From assembly GCA_003144275.1 (NCBI GenBank), contig NJBF01000027.1:1-64000 (forward strand): a stretch of 64,000 nucleotides of DNA. The letters run 5' to 3'. Below are positions 44,727-52,743 of the stretch, in pieces (within the stretch, counting starts at the first letter, position 1; each line of letters opens with the position of its first letter). A model generated the notes under the pieces. That model did not search any database, was not told the origin of the DNA, and saw only the letters and a program-made list of their open reading frames with translations. The DNA is from Candidatus Heimdallarchaeota archaeon B3_Heim. GTDB taxonomy: Archaea > Asgardarchaeota > Heimdallarchaeia > Hodarchaeales > Hodarchaeaceae. The position numbers were made by a program, and so were the translations under genes.

Positions 44727-45849
44727 TTTATCAATTGTAAAGAATTTAATTCGGATAAATACTGAAAATCCACCCGGAATAACTACTGAAATTATTAATT
44801 GGATTGAACAATGGGCGAAAACCGAGAAAATTCCTGCAAAAGTCCAATGGTATGAGAACAAAAAAGGAAATATTCAATTAAAAGTCGGTGATGCCGATAA
44901 AACCATACTTATTTGCGGACATCTAGATACTGTTCCAATTGGTGATATCTATAATTGGAACCATGATCCAGTTGGTGGAGTAGAGATAGATGATCATATT
45001 TATGGAAGAGGATCCGCTGATATGAAATCAGGGGTGGCTGTTGCTCTTAGTACTCTTAAAAGAATTAATAGGGAGTTTAAACCCTCAGAAATGCAGTATA
45101 GCATCACTTTCTTGGGGACTAGTGATGAAGAAGTAGGATTGGGAGGAGTTAAGGCCTCATTAGAACTGGGTTTATTAGATAAAACGGAGTTTCTTATCAT
45201 CCCTGAACCGACTGGTTTGAAAGTTGGTATTGCAGAAAAGGGGGTTCTTTGGTTATCAATAATTGCTTCAGGTAAAACTGCTCATGGTTCAACCCCTGAA
45301 AAAGGAATAAATGCGATTGAAGAAATTGTAAAACTGTTTCCCATCCTTCATTCATCGGTACCTAATCATGTAGATGACATTCTTGGGAAGAGTACACTCA
45401 ATATCGGAGTTATTCAGGGTGGGAATATCGCTAATGTGGTTCCAGAACGAGCTGAGGTTCAGTGTGATTTTCGACTTGTTCCCCCCATTCAACCAGCGGA
45501 TTTTAGCAATAAGTTAACTCAAAAAATTGCAGATTTTGCCCTTGAAAGCCCAGCAAAGTTTGAATGTCAAGTTAAGCAGACTATGCCAGTAATAAAATCC
45601 TCTGAGGATAACTATTTTGTTAAGAAATTTCTAGAAAAATCTGGAACTCAACAACTTTCAGGGTTAAATTACGCAACAGATGGAGCAGTCTTAGTATCTA
45701 ATGCTCCAAAGGAGCTTCCTTTTGTCCTTTATGGTCCTGGAAATCCCAAAAAAATTCATGTATCTGATGAACGCGTTAGTATCCAAGAAATACACGCTGC
45801 TGAACAAACTTTCATGGATTTCCTAACCGAAGTGTGTTTCTCAAGATAG
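44716..45849 (+). CDS. M20 metallo-deacylase (ArgE/DapE/LysK family)
   Basis: 377 residues. Zinc motifs ICGHLDTVPIGD (H and D), GRGSADMKSGVAVALSTL (Asp bridging ligand, about 97-115), GTSDEEVG (catalytic and zinc Glu), EPTGLKVGIAEKGVL, a dimerisation domain (NIGVIQGGNIANVVPERAEV) and a late His in KKIHVSDERV. Likely removes an acyl group from an amino acid (N-acetyl-ornithine or -lysine, or succinyl-DAP); no biosynthetic neighbour settles which. Confidence 0.87.
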   Translation: MTNSLSIVKNLIRINTENPPGITTEIINWIEQWAKTEKIPAKVQWYENKKGNIQLKVGDADKTILICGHLDTVPIGDIYNWNHDPVGGVEIDDHIYGRGSADMKSGVAVALSTLKRINREFKPSEMQYSITFLGTSDEEVGLGGVKASLELGLLDKTEFLIIPEPTGLKVGIAEKGVLWLSIIASGKTAHGSTPEKGINAIEEIVKLFPILHSSVPNHVDDILGKSTLNIGVIQGGNIANVVPERAEVQCDFRLVPPIQPADFSNKLTQKIADFALESPAKFECQVKQTMPVIKSSEDNYFVKKFLEKSGTQQLSGLNYATDGAVLVSNAPKELPFVLYGPGNPKKIHVSDERVSIQEIHAAEQTFMDFLTEVCFSR

Positions 45850-45886
45850 AAGAAAAATGATTATCATAAGTATTAGGAAGAATTTT

Positions 45887-46318
45887 TCATGCAAGATTGA
45901 TAATGAATTGTTCTTGTTCATCAGTTTCAATTGCTAAAGGATTAACATTGCGTACTCTACGAATTGCTTCTTTAGATTCTACTTGATCAAGTATTTTAAT
46001 CAACGATGCCAGAATAGTGCCAGTTCGGCCATAACCCGCTGTGCAATGTATAAGTACAGGAAAATTTGGCTTTAATTTTTGTTGTTGTGCCAAAAATTTC
46101 ATTATCTCTGGAATGTCGTCAGAAGAGGGAATACCATAATCAATGATTGGTCTATGTAAGTATGCAACATCTAGTAATTGTGATAATTCCTCAGATGTAC
46201 TGTCTTCTTGTAAGCAGATAATTCCTGCTAAATCTATACTTTTAAGAAATGGAAGGTCAGATATTTGTGGTTGACTTGCTCCACCAAATCTTTCTTTATC
46301 TATCCAGTAGAGAATCAA
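45887..46318 (-). CDS. Dual-specificity / tyrosine-phosphatase-like protein
   Basis: 143-residue cysteine phosphatase: P-loop HCTAGYGRTGT (Cys-x5-Arg) at about 89-99 and general-acid loop IIDYGIPSSDD. It is of the compact DSP type widespread in archaea. It begins 2 bases after pncA ends and belongs to the pncB-pncA-phosphatase operon, suggesting a job in nucleotide or NAD-linked phosphate chemistry, though a protein substrate is equally possible. Confidence 0.82.
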   Translation of the reverse strand: MILYWIDKERFGGASQPQISDLPFLKSIDLAGIICLQEDSTSEELSQLLDVAYLHRPIIDYGIPSSDDIPEIMKFLAQQQKLKPNFPVLIHCTAGYGRTGTILASLIKILDQVESKEAIRRVRNVNPLAIETDEQEQFIINLA

Positions 46319-46320
46319 TT

Positions 46321-47004
46321 TTAAAACCTTAAATCTTTCAGTAATATAAAACGGACTTGATTCGATTCCAAATCCGTTAATACTTTAGTAAGAACAGATT
46401 CCTCTGTATAAACAGGTTTTGTCAAATCAAGAATAACATAGACATCAAAATCCAGTATTCTTGCATCGAGAGCAGTGTATTTAACACAATAATCCAAAGC
46501 CAACCCGCAAATGAAAACATTGGTAATACTAAATGCCTTCAGATACTCATTTAATCCTGTTTTTGTTTTTTTATCGTTTTCTAGAAAGGCAGAATAGGAA
46601 TCAAGACTCTTGTGATACCCTTTTCTAAGAATAATATTGGCCAATTTCTGATCAAGATTTGGTGCGAATTCAGCTCCCTTAGACCCTTGTACACAATGAT
46701 CTGGCCAGAGAACTGGGCCCAATCCAGGACCAGAATATTCATCAAACGGATTTTTTCCAGTATGAGCACTAGCAAATGAAAGGTGACCAGGTGGATGCCA
46801 ATCTTGTGTAAAAACAATCTGATTATTTTGAGAAAAAAAGGTTCCTAAGTCATTGATTCCAGGAATTATTGTATCTCCATCCGTCACAGCAAGGCTCCCT
46901 CCAGGTAAAAAATCATTTTGCATGTCAATAACTAATAATCCGTCAGAATCAGTTATTTTTATCGGAGAGCTTAAGTTCACGTTGATCTGCATATTTTTCC
47001 TCAT
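46321..47004 (-). CDS. pncA: Nicotinamidase
   Basis: Hydrolyses nicotinamide to nicotinate. 227 residues with the Asp-Lys-Cys triad: VIDMQNDFLPGGSL (Asp), RKGYHKSLDSYSAF (Lys) and ICGLALDYCVKYTALDA (Cys), plus the metal-site segment FTQDWHPPGHLSFASAH. WPDHCVQGSKGAEF closes the active site. Follows pncB by 51 bp; the product feeds directly into that enzyme. Confidence 0.94.
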   Translation of the reverse strand: MRKNMQINVNLSSPIKITDSDGLLVIDMQNDFLPGGSLAVTDGDTIIPGINDLGTFFSQNNQIVFTQDWHPPGHLSFASAHTGKNPFDEYSGPGLGPVLWPDHCVQGSKGAEFAPNLDQKLANIILRKGYHKSLDSYSAFLENDKKTKTGLNEYLKAFSITNVFICGLALDYCVKYTALDARILDFDVYVILDLTKPVYTEESVLTKVLTDLESNQVRFILLKDLRF

Positions 47005-47055
47005 CCACTTGATCGTGATATACTTATCCGTCTCGGATTGATATAAATTCTGTAC

Positions 47056-48255
47056 CTATTTTCTTAACACATCGAGTTGCTCTCGAATATAAGCTCTTAT
47101 TTCTTCAACAGATGGTTTCTCACGAATTCTTTTCCCTTTCTCAATTTGTTTGCTTAATAATGGTTTCATTGTAATCTTACAGTTCTTACAGAGCACATCC
47201 TCGTTTTTCCACTTCAGTACTTTTATTTTTAGACATTTTTCGCACCTTAGAACATTCTTTCTCCCAGAAAATTTCCCTCGTTTTGCTACAGGTTTCCACT
47301 CTCCATTCTCATCAGCTAATGCAACAATGTCCAAGGCAAAATCAATTGGTGGAGCAGCACTAATTTCACTTCCAATACCGAATCCATCAACGAGATCTAC
47401 ATACTCAAAAACATCTTCTTCACCTAGGCCACCTGAGATATATAATTTTACATCATAAAAACCTCGGTGATCCAGCTCCCACCTTACCTCTTGAATAATA
47501 CTTTTGAAATTTCCCCTACGGGAGGAAGGAGTATCCAATCTAACTCCTGCTAAATTTGGAATTGCTTCTGCTGCCAGAATAGCTTCAATTTTTTCGTCAT
47601 AATATGTGTCGATTAAGGCAATTCTAGGAACATTACTTGATACATGAGTATCAAATGCTTTCCAAGCAGTTACTTGATCTTGAAAGAGAATGATGAGAGA
47701 ATGAGGAATCGTACCTGTAGGTGATATTCCTAACTTTTCAGCTCCTAGGATACAACTGATTCCATCACAACCTCCAATGTAGGCGCAATATGATACGACT
47801 GGAGTAATGGCAGGATGAGCTCTGCGAGCTCCGAAACTTAGAACTGATTTATCCTTAGCTGCTAATCGTATTCGAGCAGTTTTTGTGGTCATACCACTCT
47901 TAGAGCAAACGAAACCGAGTAGAGGCGTTTCAAATTTACCAAAACTAAGATATTTTCCAATAATCACAATTGTAGGAATTTTTACTCCATTTTCATCTTC
48001 TTTTTGAAAAATAGATCCCTCAGGCATCGTATAAACGTCAATATCCAGACCAACCAACAGATCAAGAATATCTTCTATACCTGCTAGGACTCCCCAGTTA
48101 GATCCTTTTATTGAAGAGGCAGTTACCTCAACAACTACCATTTGATCACGTGATGCCTTTTTCAATACCTCTTCAGTCCGTAAGAAATAAACATCAGTTG
48201 TCTTGGCATTCTTTATCTCGGCCTCAGTAGCTAAAAAAAATGAATTCTCGCCCAA
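47056..48255 (-). CDS. pncB: Nicotinate phosphoribosyltransferase with C-terminal zinc ribbon
   Basis: Makes nicotinate mononucleotide from nicotinate and PRPP. 399 residues of the type II PRTase fold: GFVCSKSGMTTKTARIRLAA, FGARRAHPAITPVVSY, IALIDTYYDEKIEAIL, GVRLDTPSSRRG, LYISGGLGEEDV, then a C-terminal extension with CEKC...CKNC (about 343-366), a zinc ribbon. First gene of the NAD-salvage operon pncB-pncA-phosphatase. Confidence 0.92.
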   Translation of the reverse strand: MGENSFFLATEAEIKNAKTTDVYFLRTEEVLKKASRDQMVVVEVTASSIKGSNWGVLAGIEDILDLLVGLDIDVYTMPEGSIFQKEDENGVKIPTIVIIGKYLSFGKFETPLLGFVCSKSGMTTKTARIRLAAKDKSVLSFGARRAHPAITPVVSYCAYIGGCDGISCILGAEKLGISPTGTIPHSLIILFQDQVTAWKAFDTHVSSNVPRIALIDTYYDEKIEAILAAEAIPNLAGVRLDTPSSRRGNFKSIIQEVRWELDHRGFYDVKLYISGGLGEEDVFEYVDLVDGFGIGSEISAAPPIDFALDIVALADENGEWKPVAKRGKFSGRKNVLRCEKCLKIKVLKWKNEDVLCKNCKITMKPLLSKQIEKGKRIREKPSVEEIRAYIREQLDVLRK

Positions 48256-48472
48256 TTATTCTCACCGTTAAATGCTAATGGATTTGTTATAATACGCTTA
48301 TAAGCTAGTTCTTTAATCATTAATCTGTTTACTTAGCGTGTAAGATGAACATATTTTTGCGTAAACACATATAAATTATATTACGAAAATCTACTTCAAG
48401 GATTCTTTCTCGCAAAATGTATTAAAACCCAGAATGAGCTACCTAAAACAAACAAATCATAATCAAATTACT

Positions 48473-48484
48473 ATTATATAAAAA
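48473..48484 (+). promoter_or_regulatory. TATA box before small-GTPase gene
   Basis: ATTATATAAAAA centred about 28 bases upstream of the GTG 48508 start. If used, transcription begins almost at the start codon, giving a leaderless message, which conflicts with the AGAGGG Shine-Dalgarno-like element at 48496-48501; a second TATA-like CATATAAATTAT at 48368-48379 could supply a leader instead. Confidence 0.4.
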
Positions 48485-48507
48485 TCATTCCTAAAAGAGG
48501 GTAAAAT

Positions 48508-49050
48508 GTGCCATTATATAAAATATGTCTGTTAGGAGACGGAGGAGTCGGAAAAACGTCACTTCGCGAGCGATTTTTGGGAAAAGGGTTCCAAAGTGGC
48601 TATATTTTAACAATAGGAGCTGATTTTGCTGTTCAAAATCTTACTATTAGAGATATTCAGTACAAATTCCAAATCTGGGATTTAGCAGGACAACAGCGGT
48701 TCTCTGCAGTACGGGCGTTGTATTATAAAGGCTCACATGGAGCGATTTTAGTTTTTGATCAGACCCGTCTAGACTCGCTTTATAGCTTAGATAATTGGAA
48801 ACAGGAACTTTACACTAATGTTGGTCGAGAAATTCCCTTCGTCATTTTAGGCAATAAAAGCGATCTGCCTGGTGCAATAGATCAAGAACAAATTGATCGA
48901 TTCGTTAAAAAAGCTCACTCAGAAACTCAAGATATCCCTTTTAACCTCAAATATTTAAAAACATCAGCCAAATCTGGTTTAAATGTAACAGAAGCATTTG
49001 AGCAATTGGCTATCATCATTGGAGAATATATTGAGGAATACAAAAAGTGA
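48508..49050 (+). CDS. Ras/Rab-like small GTPase
   Basis: 180 residues: G1 GDGGVGKTS (10-18), G2 Thr in ILTIGADF, G3 WDLAGQQRF with the catalytic Gln (Gln62) intact, G4 GNKSDL and G5 KTSAKSG. WDLAGQ and the ALYYKGSHGAILVFDQ stretch are Rab-like. Ends EEYKK with no prenylation Cys. Start is GTG 48508, supported by AGAGGG six bases before it. Found 250 bp from pncB in divergent orientation. One of two GTPases in the window. Confidence 0.92.
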   Translation: MPLYKICLLGDGGVGKTSLRERFLGKGFQSGYILTIGADFAVQNLTIRDIQYKFQIWDLAGQQRFSAVRALYYKGSHGAILVFDQTRLDSLYSLDNWKQELYTNVGREIPFVILGNKSDLPGAIDQEQIDRFVKKAHSETQDIPFNLKYLKTSAKSGLNVTEAFEQLAIIIGEYIEEYKK

Positions 49051-49063
49051 AATATCTAATCTT

Positions 49064-49828
49064 TCACAATGATGAAATAAAAATGGATATTTCTTCGGGC
49101 GCATGAAAAACTCGAAACTCATCGCTTAATTTTTGCGTATTTAGCTGGTCGATGGATCGTACATGAATCTCTATTTCTTCATCCACAGCAAAATTTCTTG
49201 GGTATTTTTCAACGCATTTTCGGCATCCTACACAAAATTCTGGCAGAAAATCGACATCTGAATATTTTTTTGAGTCCAAAGCACCGAAAGCGCACACTTT
49301 CGTGTCAAAATCTTGAGACTTAAGAGGTTTTTTTTGTCGTACTGGTAAGCTTGAAGTGATAGAGTCAATTCCTCTATCGGTCGGAAAAATTCCAATCATT
49401 TGTCCTGCTTTTTTCCCAGCCGATAGAATATTTAGAATCATCGAATCGTTTATTCCTGAGGTAAGTTTCGCGACAGAATTTGATGTTAATGGACTAGCAA
49501 CGATACATTTTAAATTGTGATTAGCTAACCAAATACCTTTAGCAAAAGTTGGATCTTTCGGTAAGGCTGAATAGTCGGCATTAGATTTTCTTAGTAATTG
49601 TTCTATATTATGATCCAAAACAAACTGGCTTTCAAATAAGAAAAGCAAATTTGTATTTTTCAGATTCAATTTACTTAAATTCCAGAAAAAACCATATCTA
49701 TTGTAAACTAAGGCGCCTGCATCTGAAAAAATCACTAAAATTGGATATTTTTTCAAAAGTAAATTTACAAAGATTCGATAATTCTCATCAAAAAAATCTC
49801 CCCCTCCTGTTATGCACCAAACTATCAG
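49064..49828 (-). CDS. Flavoprotein with [4Fe-4S]-type motif (DmrB/AfpA-like)
   Basis: The annotated TTG start at 49756 is probably too short: the same frame continues upstream and encodes LIVWCITGGGDFFDENYRIF, which matches the N-terminus of the archaeoflavoprotein family. The body has an FMN-binding flavoprotein domain (SDAGALVYNRYG; IVASPLTSNSVAKLTSGIND; PTDRG) and a C-terminal CVGCRKC motif, as in dihydromethanopterin-reductase-like DmrB proteins. No ATG/GTG/TTG exists between the upstream TGA (49930-49928) and this region; CTG at 49828 is a candidate start, or a frameshift links the out-of-frame ATG 49839. Electron-transfer or pterin-reduction role is by family only. Confidence 0.7.
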   Translation of the reverse strand: MIVWCITGGGDFFDENYRIFVNLLLKKYPILVIFSDAGALVYNRYGFFWNLSKLNLKNTNLLFLFESQFVLDHNIEQLLRKSNADYSALPKDPTFAKGIWLANHNLKCIVASPLTSNSVAKLTSGINDSMILNILSAGKKAGQMIGIFPTDRGIDSITSSLPVRQKKPLKSQDFDTKVCAFGALDSKKYSDVDFLPEFCVGCRKCVEKYPRNFAVDEEIEIHVRSIDQLNTQKLSDEFRVFHAPEEISIFISSL

Positions 49829-49914
49829 ATTATTCTCATGATTGGCAACAAAGGATGTTAAGGAACTATTTTCTCGTGAATGAGTGTTTTGACCATTTTT
49901 TGTCAGTTTGCAGC

Positions 49915-50766
49915 CTAGCCTGTTTCTTCAATAGATCCGATATCACAGTCTGGTCCAACCTTAACTTTTTTTCCAATCACAGTTTTCGCTTTAACTCCTT
50001 CAAGATAAACCTGCCCACCAGATTTAATATTATTTACCTTCAAAGATCCTTTTCTGGAAGTTTGCTCAATATAAATGTCTCCTCCACACACTAAATCATC
50101 ATCAATTCTGCAATTCCCGTTTAACTCAGAAGTGAATTCGTTATTACACTCCACCGATCCAAAAATTTTGTAACTCCCTGAGAATTCAGCTTTATCACAA
50201 ACTACGTTGCCGTCAACTTTGATGGCCCCACTAGAAACAACAGAAGCATTTTTACCTAATAGAGAACCCTCTATTTTACCTGAACCTGATGATGCGAAAC
50301 GTTCATGAACTTTCAATTCCCCATTAACTTTAAATGAACCTGATGATAGAAAACTTCCTGCTTCAATTGGGCCTTCAGCCTTTAGTGAACCTGAAACTTT
50401 TAAAGAATCAGTTTTAAGGTTTCCTGGTAAAGTTCCAGATCCAGAAATTTTAATCTCTTCGTCACTAACTTTTCCTGAACCTGAAATCGTGATTGTACCA
50501 TCTTTCCAACCTTCTATTCGTCCTGAACCGGATATTGTCACATATGAGTCAGTCACTTTTCCAGAACCTGAGATTGAAATATAAGATAAATTTCTAAGAA
50601 AACTATTTTTTTTGAGTACACTAACTTCCTCTTGAAGTTTTACACTGTATTTCTCCTTTAATTCTTTATATTCAGCCTCTGTGATCTCATCAGCATGTAA
50701 TCGTATTTCTAATGCTTTAATTAATGTTTTAAGGTCTTCAATTTCTTTATTCGACATTAGTTTCAA
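49915..50766 (-). CDS. Bactofilin-like / polymer-forming beta-solenoid protein
   Basis: 283 residues. An N-terminal SHOCT-like helix (LIKALEIRLHADEITEAEYK, then ELKEKYSVKLQE, about 13-45) precedes a long run of short repeats with the unit [IV]SGSGKV or similar (ISGSGKVTDSYV, ISGSGRIEGWKDG, ISGSGKVSDEEI, VSGSLKAEGPIEAG), ending VEGVKAKTVIGKKVKVGP-like (LEGVKAKTVIGKKVKV). This is the right-handed beta-helix pattern of bactofilins and related polymer-forming proteins. It may form a filament or surface coat in the cytoplasm. Divergent from an ArsR-type regulator at 51029, with inverted repeats between them. Confidence 0.75.
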   Translation of the reverse strand: MKLMSNKEIEDLKTLIKALEIRLHADEITEAEYKELKEKYSVKLQEEVSVLKKNSFLRNLSYISISGSGKVTDSYVTISGSGRIEGWKDGTITISGSGKVSDEEIKISGSGTLPGNLKTDSLKVSGSLKAEGPIEAGSFLSSGSFKVNGELKVHERFASSGSGKIEGSLLGKNASVVSSGAIKVDGNVVCDKAEFSGSYKIFGSVECNNEFTSELNGNCRIDDDLVCGGDIYIEQTSRKGSLKVNNIKSGGQVYLEGVKAKTVIGKKVKVGPDCDIGSIEETG

Positions 50767-50799
50767 CCTTTTTATTCTTACAGGTTAGTAGATTAGATA

Positions 50800-50820
50800 T
50801 TTTCTACAAATTGTTGAAAA
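50800..50820. promoter_or_regulatory. Palindromic operator candidate in the bactofilin/ArsR divergon
   Basis: TTTTCTACAA A TTGTTGAAAA is a near-perfect 10-bp inverted repeat with one mismatch and a 1-base centre. A TATA-like AGATATAAAAT (minus, about 50846-50858) would start transcription near 50825, so the repeat lies at or just after the bactofilin start site, the usual position for repressor binding. Confidence 0.5.
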
Positions 50821-50865
50821 TTCTAATTCTACAAGCGTATCTACTCTATTTTATATCTTAAAGCG

Positions 50866-50873
50866 ACAATTGT
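50866..50873. promoter_or_regulatory. Second ACAATTGT palindrome
   Basis: ACAATTGT repeats the core ACAA(A)TTGT of the inverted repeat at 50800-50820, about 60 bases away in the same intergenic region, and TTGTAAT follows at 50882. Short enough to arise by chance, but the shared core supports a two-site operator. Confidence 0.35.
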
Positions 50874-51028
50874 TATAAAATGTTGTAATAATCTCGGTTT
50901 AGAGCCAAAGCTCGAGAGCTTATACAATAAACCCCAAAGTTAAAACTTACGAATCTTTATTAATTCGAACTCACGGAACATTTTTTTGTTGCAAATCTTC
51001 ATTTCTTAAACGAAAATGTAAACACAAT

Positions 51029-51535
51029 GTGAGGATGAATTTTCTGTCGAATAATTTAGAAAAGCGTACTGCAGAGATTTTAAAAATTCTTTCAGATCCT
51101 ACGAGAAGGAAGATAATCAGCATAATTATACAAGAACCTAAAAATCCCCAAGAACTTGCCTCTCTGCTAAATATATCCCGACCTGCTATTGAAAAGCACT
51201 TGAAACTTATGTGTTCTCAATATGTAACTGAACGAACAGTTGAGCCTTTTCCCTCCCCTCATTATGTATATTATGTTTCTACACCTGGTTTGGACCTTTT
51301 AAATGCGATTTCAACAGCTACTGTCATTTATTTTCAATCAATGGATGGGATAATCAACGCTGAAATAGAAAAAATTGAACGTGACTTCATTTTACAAAGG
51401 ATCAGCCGAAAGGAGTATGAATCTCGGCATGAAAGTCTAAGATTGAAACAGATTGATCTCGCCGACTTACAGTTAACTCGGATTTGGATAGAAGAGGCAA
51501 AACAAATGATAGCAAAGCATGAAAGGGATTCATAA
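51029..51535 (+). CDS. ArsR-family winged-helix regulator with SHOCT-like tail
   Basis: 168 residues. Winged helix: ILKILSDPTRRKIISIIIQE, NPQELASLLNISRPAIEKHL, MCSQYVTERTVEPFPSPHYV as wing. The C-terminal ~60 residues are helical, with IERDFILQRISRKEYESRHE resembling the SHOCT pattern found at the start of the divergent bactofilin-like protein. Start GTG 51029 or ATG 51035. Likely represses itself and the divergent gene through the palindromes between them; no metal-binding Cys pattern typical of ArsR is present. Confidence 0.82.
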   Translation: MRMNFLSNNLEKRTAEILKILSDPTRRKIISIIIQEPKNPQELASLLNISRPAIEKHLKLMCSQYVTERTVEPFPSPHYVYYVSTPGLDLLNAISTATVIYFQSMDGIINAEIEKIERDFILQRISRKEYESRHESLRLKQIDLADLQLTRIWIEEAKQMIAKHERDS

Positions 51536-51552
51536 CGCAATACTGTATAAAA

Positions 51553-52464
51553 TCATCGTATGTGGAGCAGGTTAACGAGGAGTCGTAGGTGTCTAGGAAT
51601 TTCAGTTCTATAAATACGAAAATTAATTTTTTGTAGCTCAGTTTTATCAGGATGGGAAGGAGAATAAACCTCAATAACGTCGATAAAGCGTTGATAGAGC
51701 TTTATCCCTGCAATATTTGCTTCGAGCGGGTATTCCAAAGCTGCTTGGTCTTCATTAAGGCGAACATTCACGGTACCAAGATACATCTTTGCAGAAGAAG
51801 AAATCGCATCGGATATCATGAGAACTAGTTCTCCCGCATCTAATAATCTGGGAAAATTAGTTTTGAACTTGGATACAGGATCTTTTCCCCCCTGGACTGG
51901 GCGGTAATTTGAATCAAGTGGAATTAATACTTCATCCTGCTCAATTCCTCGTTCCGTTCTATGACCATTCAGTTCTATTGAAATATCTGAGTGAATTACT
52001 TCAACTTTTGTCTTTTCTAGATTAGTAAGCGCGTGTTCACGAGTATACGGGGTGGGATACAAAAAATTGGCTTGTTTTAATAAAACCTCTGTCACCCAGA
52101 GTTTTTCCTGAAAAACGACTGACAGATTCATTGTTGCTGGATCAAGGAGGAAAATTAATTCTGGACTCTTCATTCCACAAATCGTTGTTAGGCTAGTTGT
52201 TCGTTTTCCCCCAACTTTGTCAATTAAGGTATGTAGAATTGAAGGAACAATAATTTTATCTTGATATTGGATTTCATATGTTTCATCAAATAATAGAGGA
52301 TCCTTGGACGGTACAGAATAAGCATGATGAATCCATACATCTCCACTCACCCCCAATTGCAATTCTAAACTTTCTAATAGCGATTTTCGTCCTGGAAAGG
52401 AAAAATCATCAGCTTGTTCCATTTCTGGATCGTGAAAATCTGTTTTAGATCGATGATCTTTCAT
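51553..52464 (-). CDS. Hypothetical protein, function unknown
   Basis: 303 residues, not recognised. No signal peptide or membrane helix; mixed alpha/beta with Trp- and Asp-containing segments (GVSGDVWIHHAYSVPSKD; LTTICGMKSPELIFLLDPAT; ISIELNGHRTERGIEQDEVL) and a C-terminal helical part rich in Arg. Convergent with the ArsR-like gene with 17 bp between. A sporadic accessory gene by feel, but composition matches its neighbours. Confidence 0.6.
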   Translation of the reverse strand: MKDHRSKTDFHDPEMEQADDFSFPGRKSLLESLELQLGVSGDVWIHHAYSVPSKDPLLFDETYEIQYQDKIIVPSILHTLIDKVGGKRTTSLTTICGMKSPELIFLLDPATMNLSVVFQEKLWVTEVLLKQANFLYPTPYTREHALTNLEKTKVEVIHSDISIELNGHRTERGIEQDEVLIPLDSNYRPVQGGKDPVSKFKTNFPRLLDAGELVLMISDAISSSAKMYLGTVNVRLNEDQAALEYPLEANIAGIKLYQRFIDVIEVYSPSHPDKTELQKINFRIYRTEIPRHLRLLVNLLHIR

Positions 52465-52743
52465 TCCATATTATCAGTCGAATTAAGATTAAAAAGACTT
52501 ACCACTTAAATGATATTTTTCCCAAATTTGAGTATTTCATCATCAATTCTTGTTGGTAAATATCAAAGAAATACCAATCCAATCACCTGCGGATCTAATG
52601 GAATAGATTGCTTTCGTAAAATTTTTACAAAAGAAATACTTCCTATTAGTAATAAGTAAAAACAAGTAACGCTGTTTTGATGATATTTTTTTCAAGAAAC
52701 AGAGAGTTGACAATAAGAAATCAAGATTAAAAAACTTAAAGTA

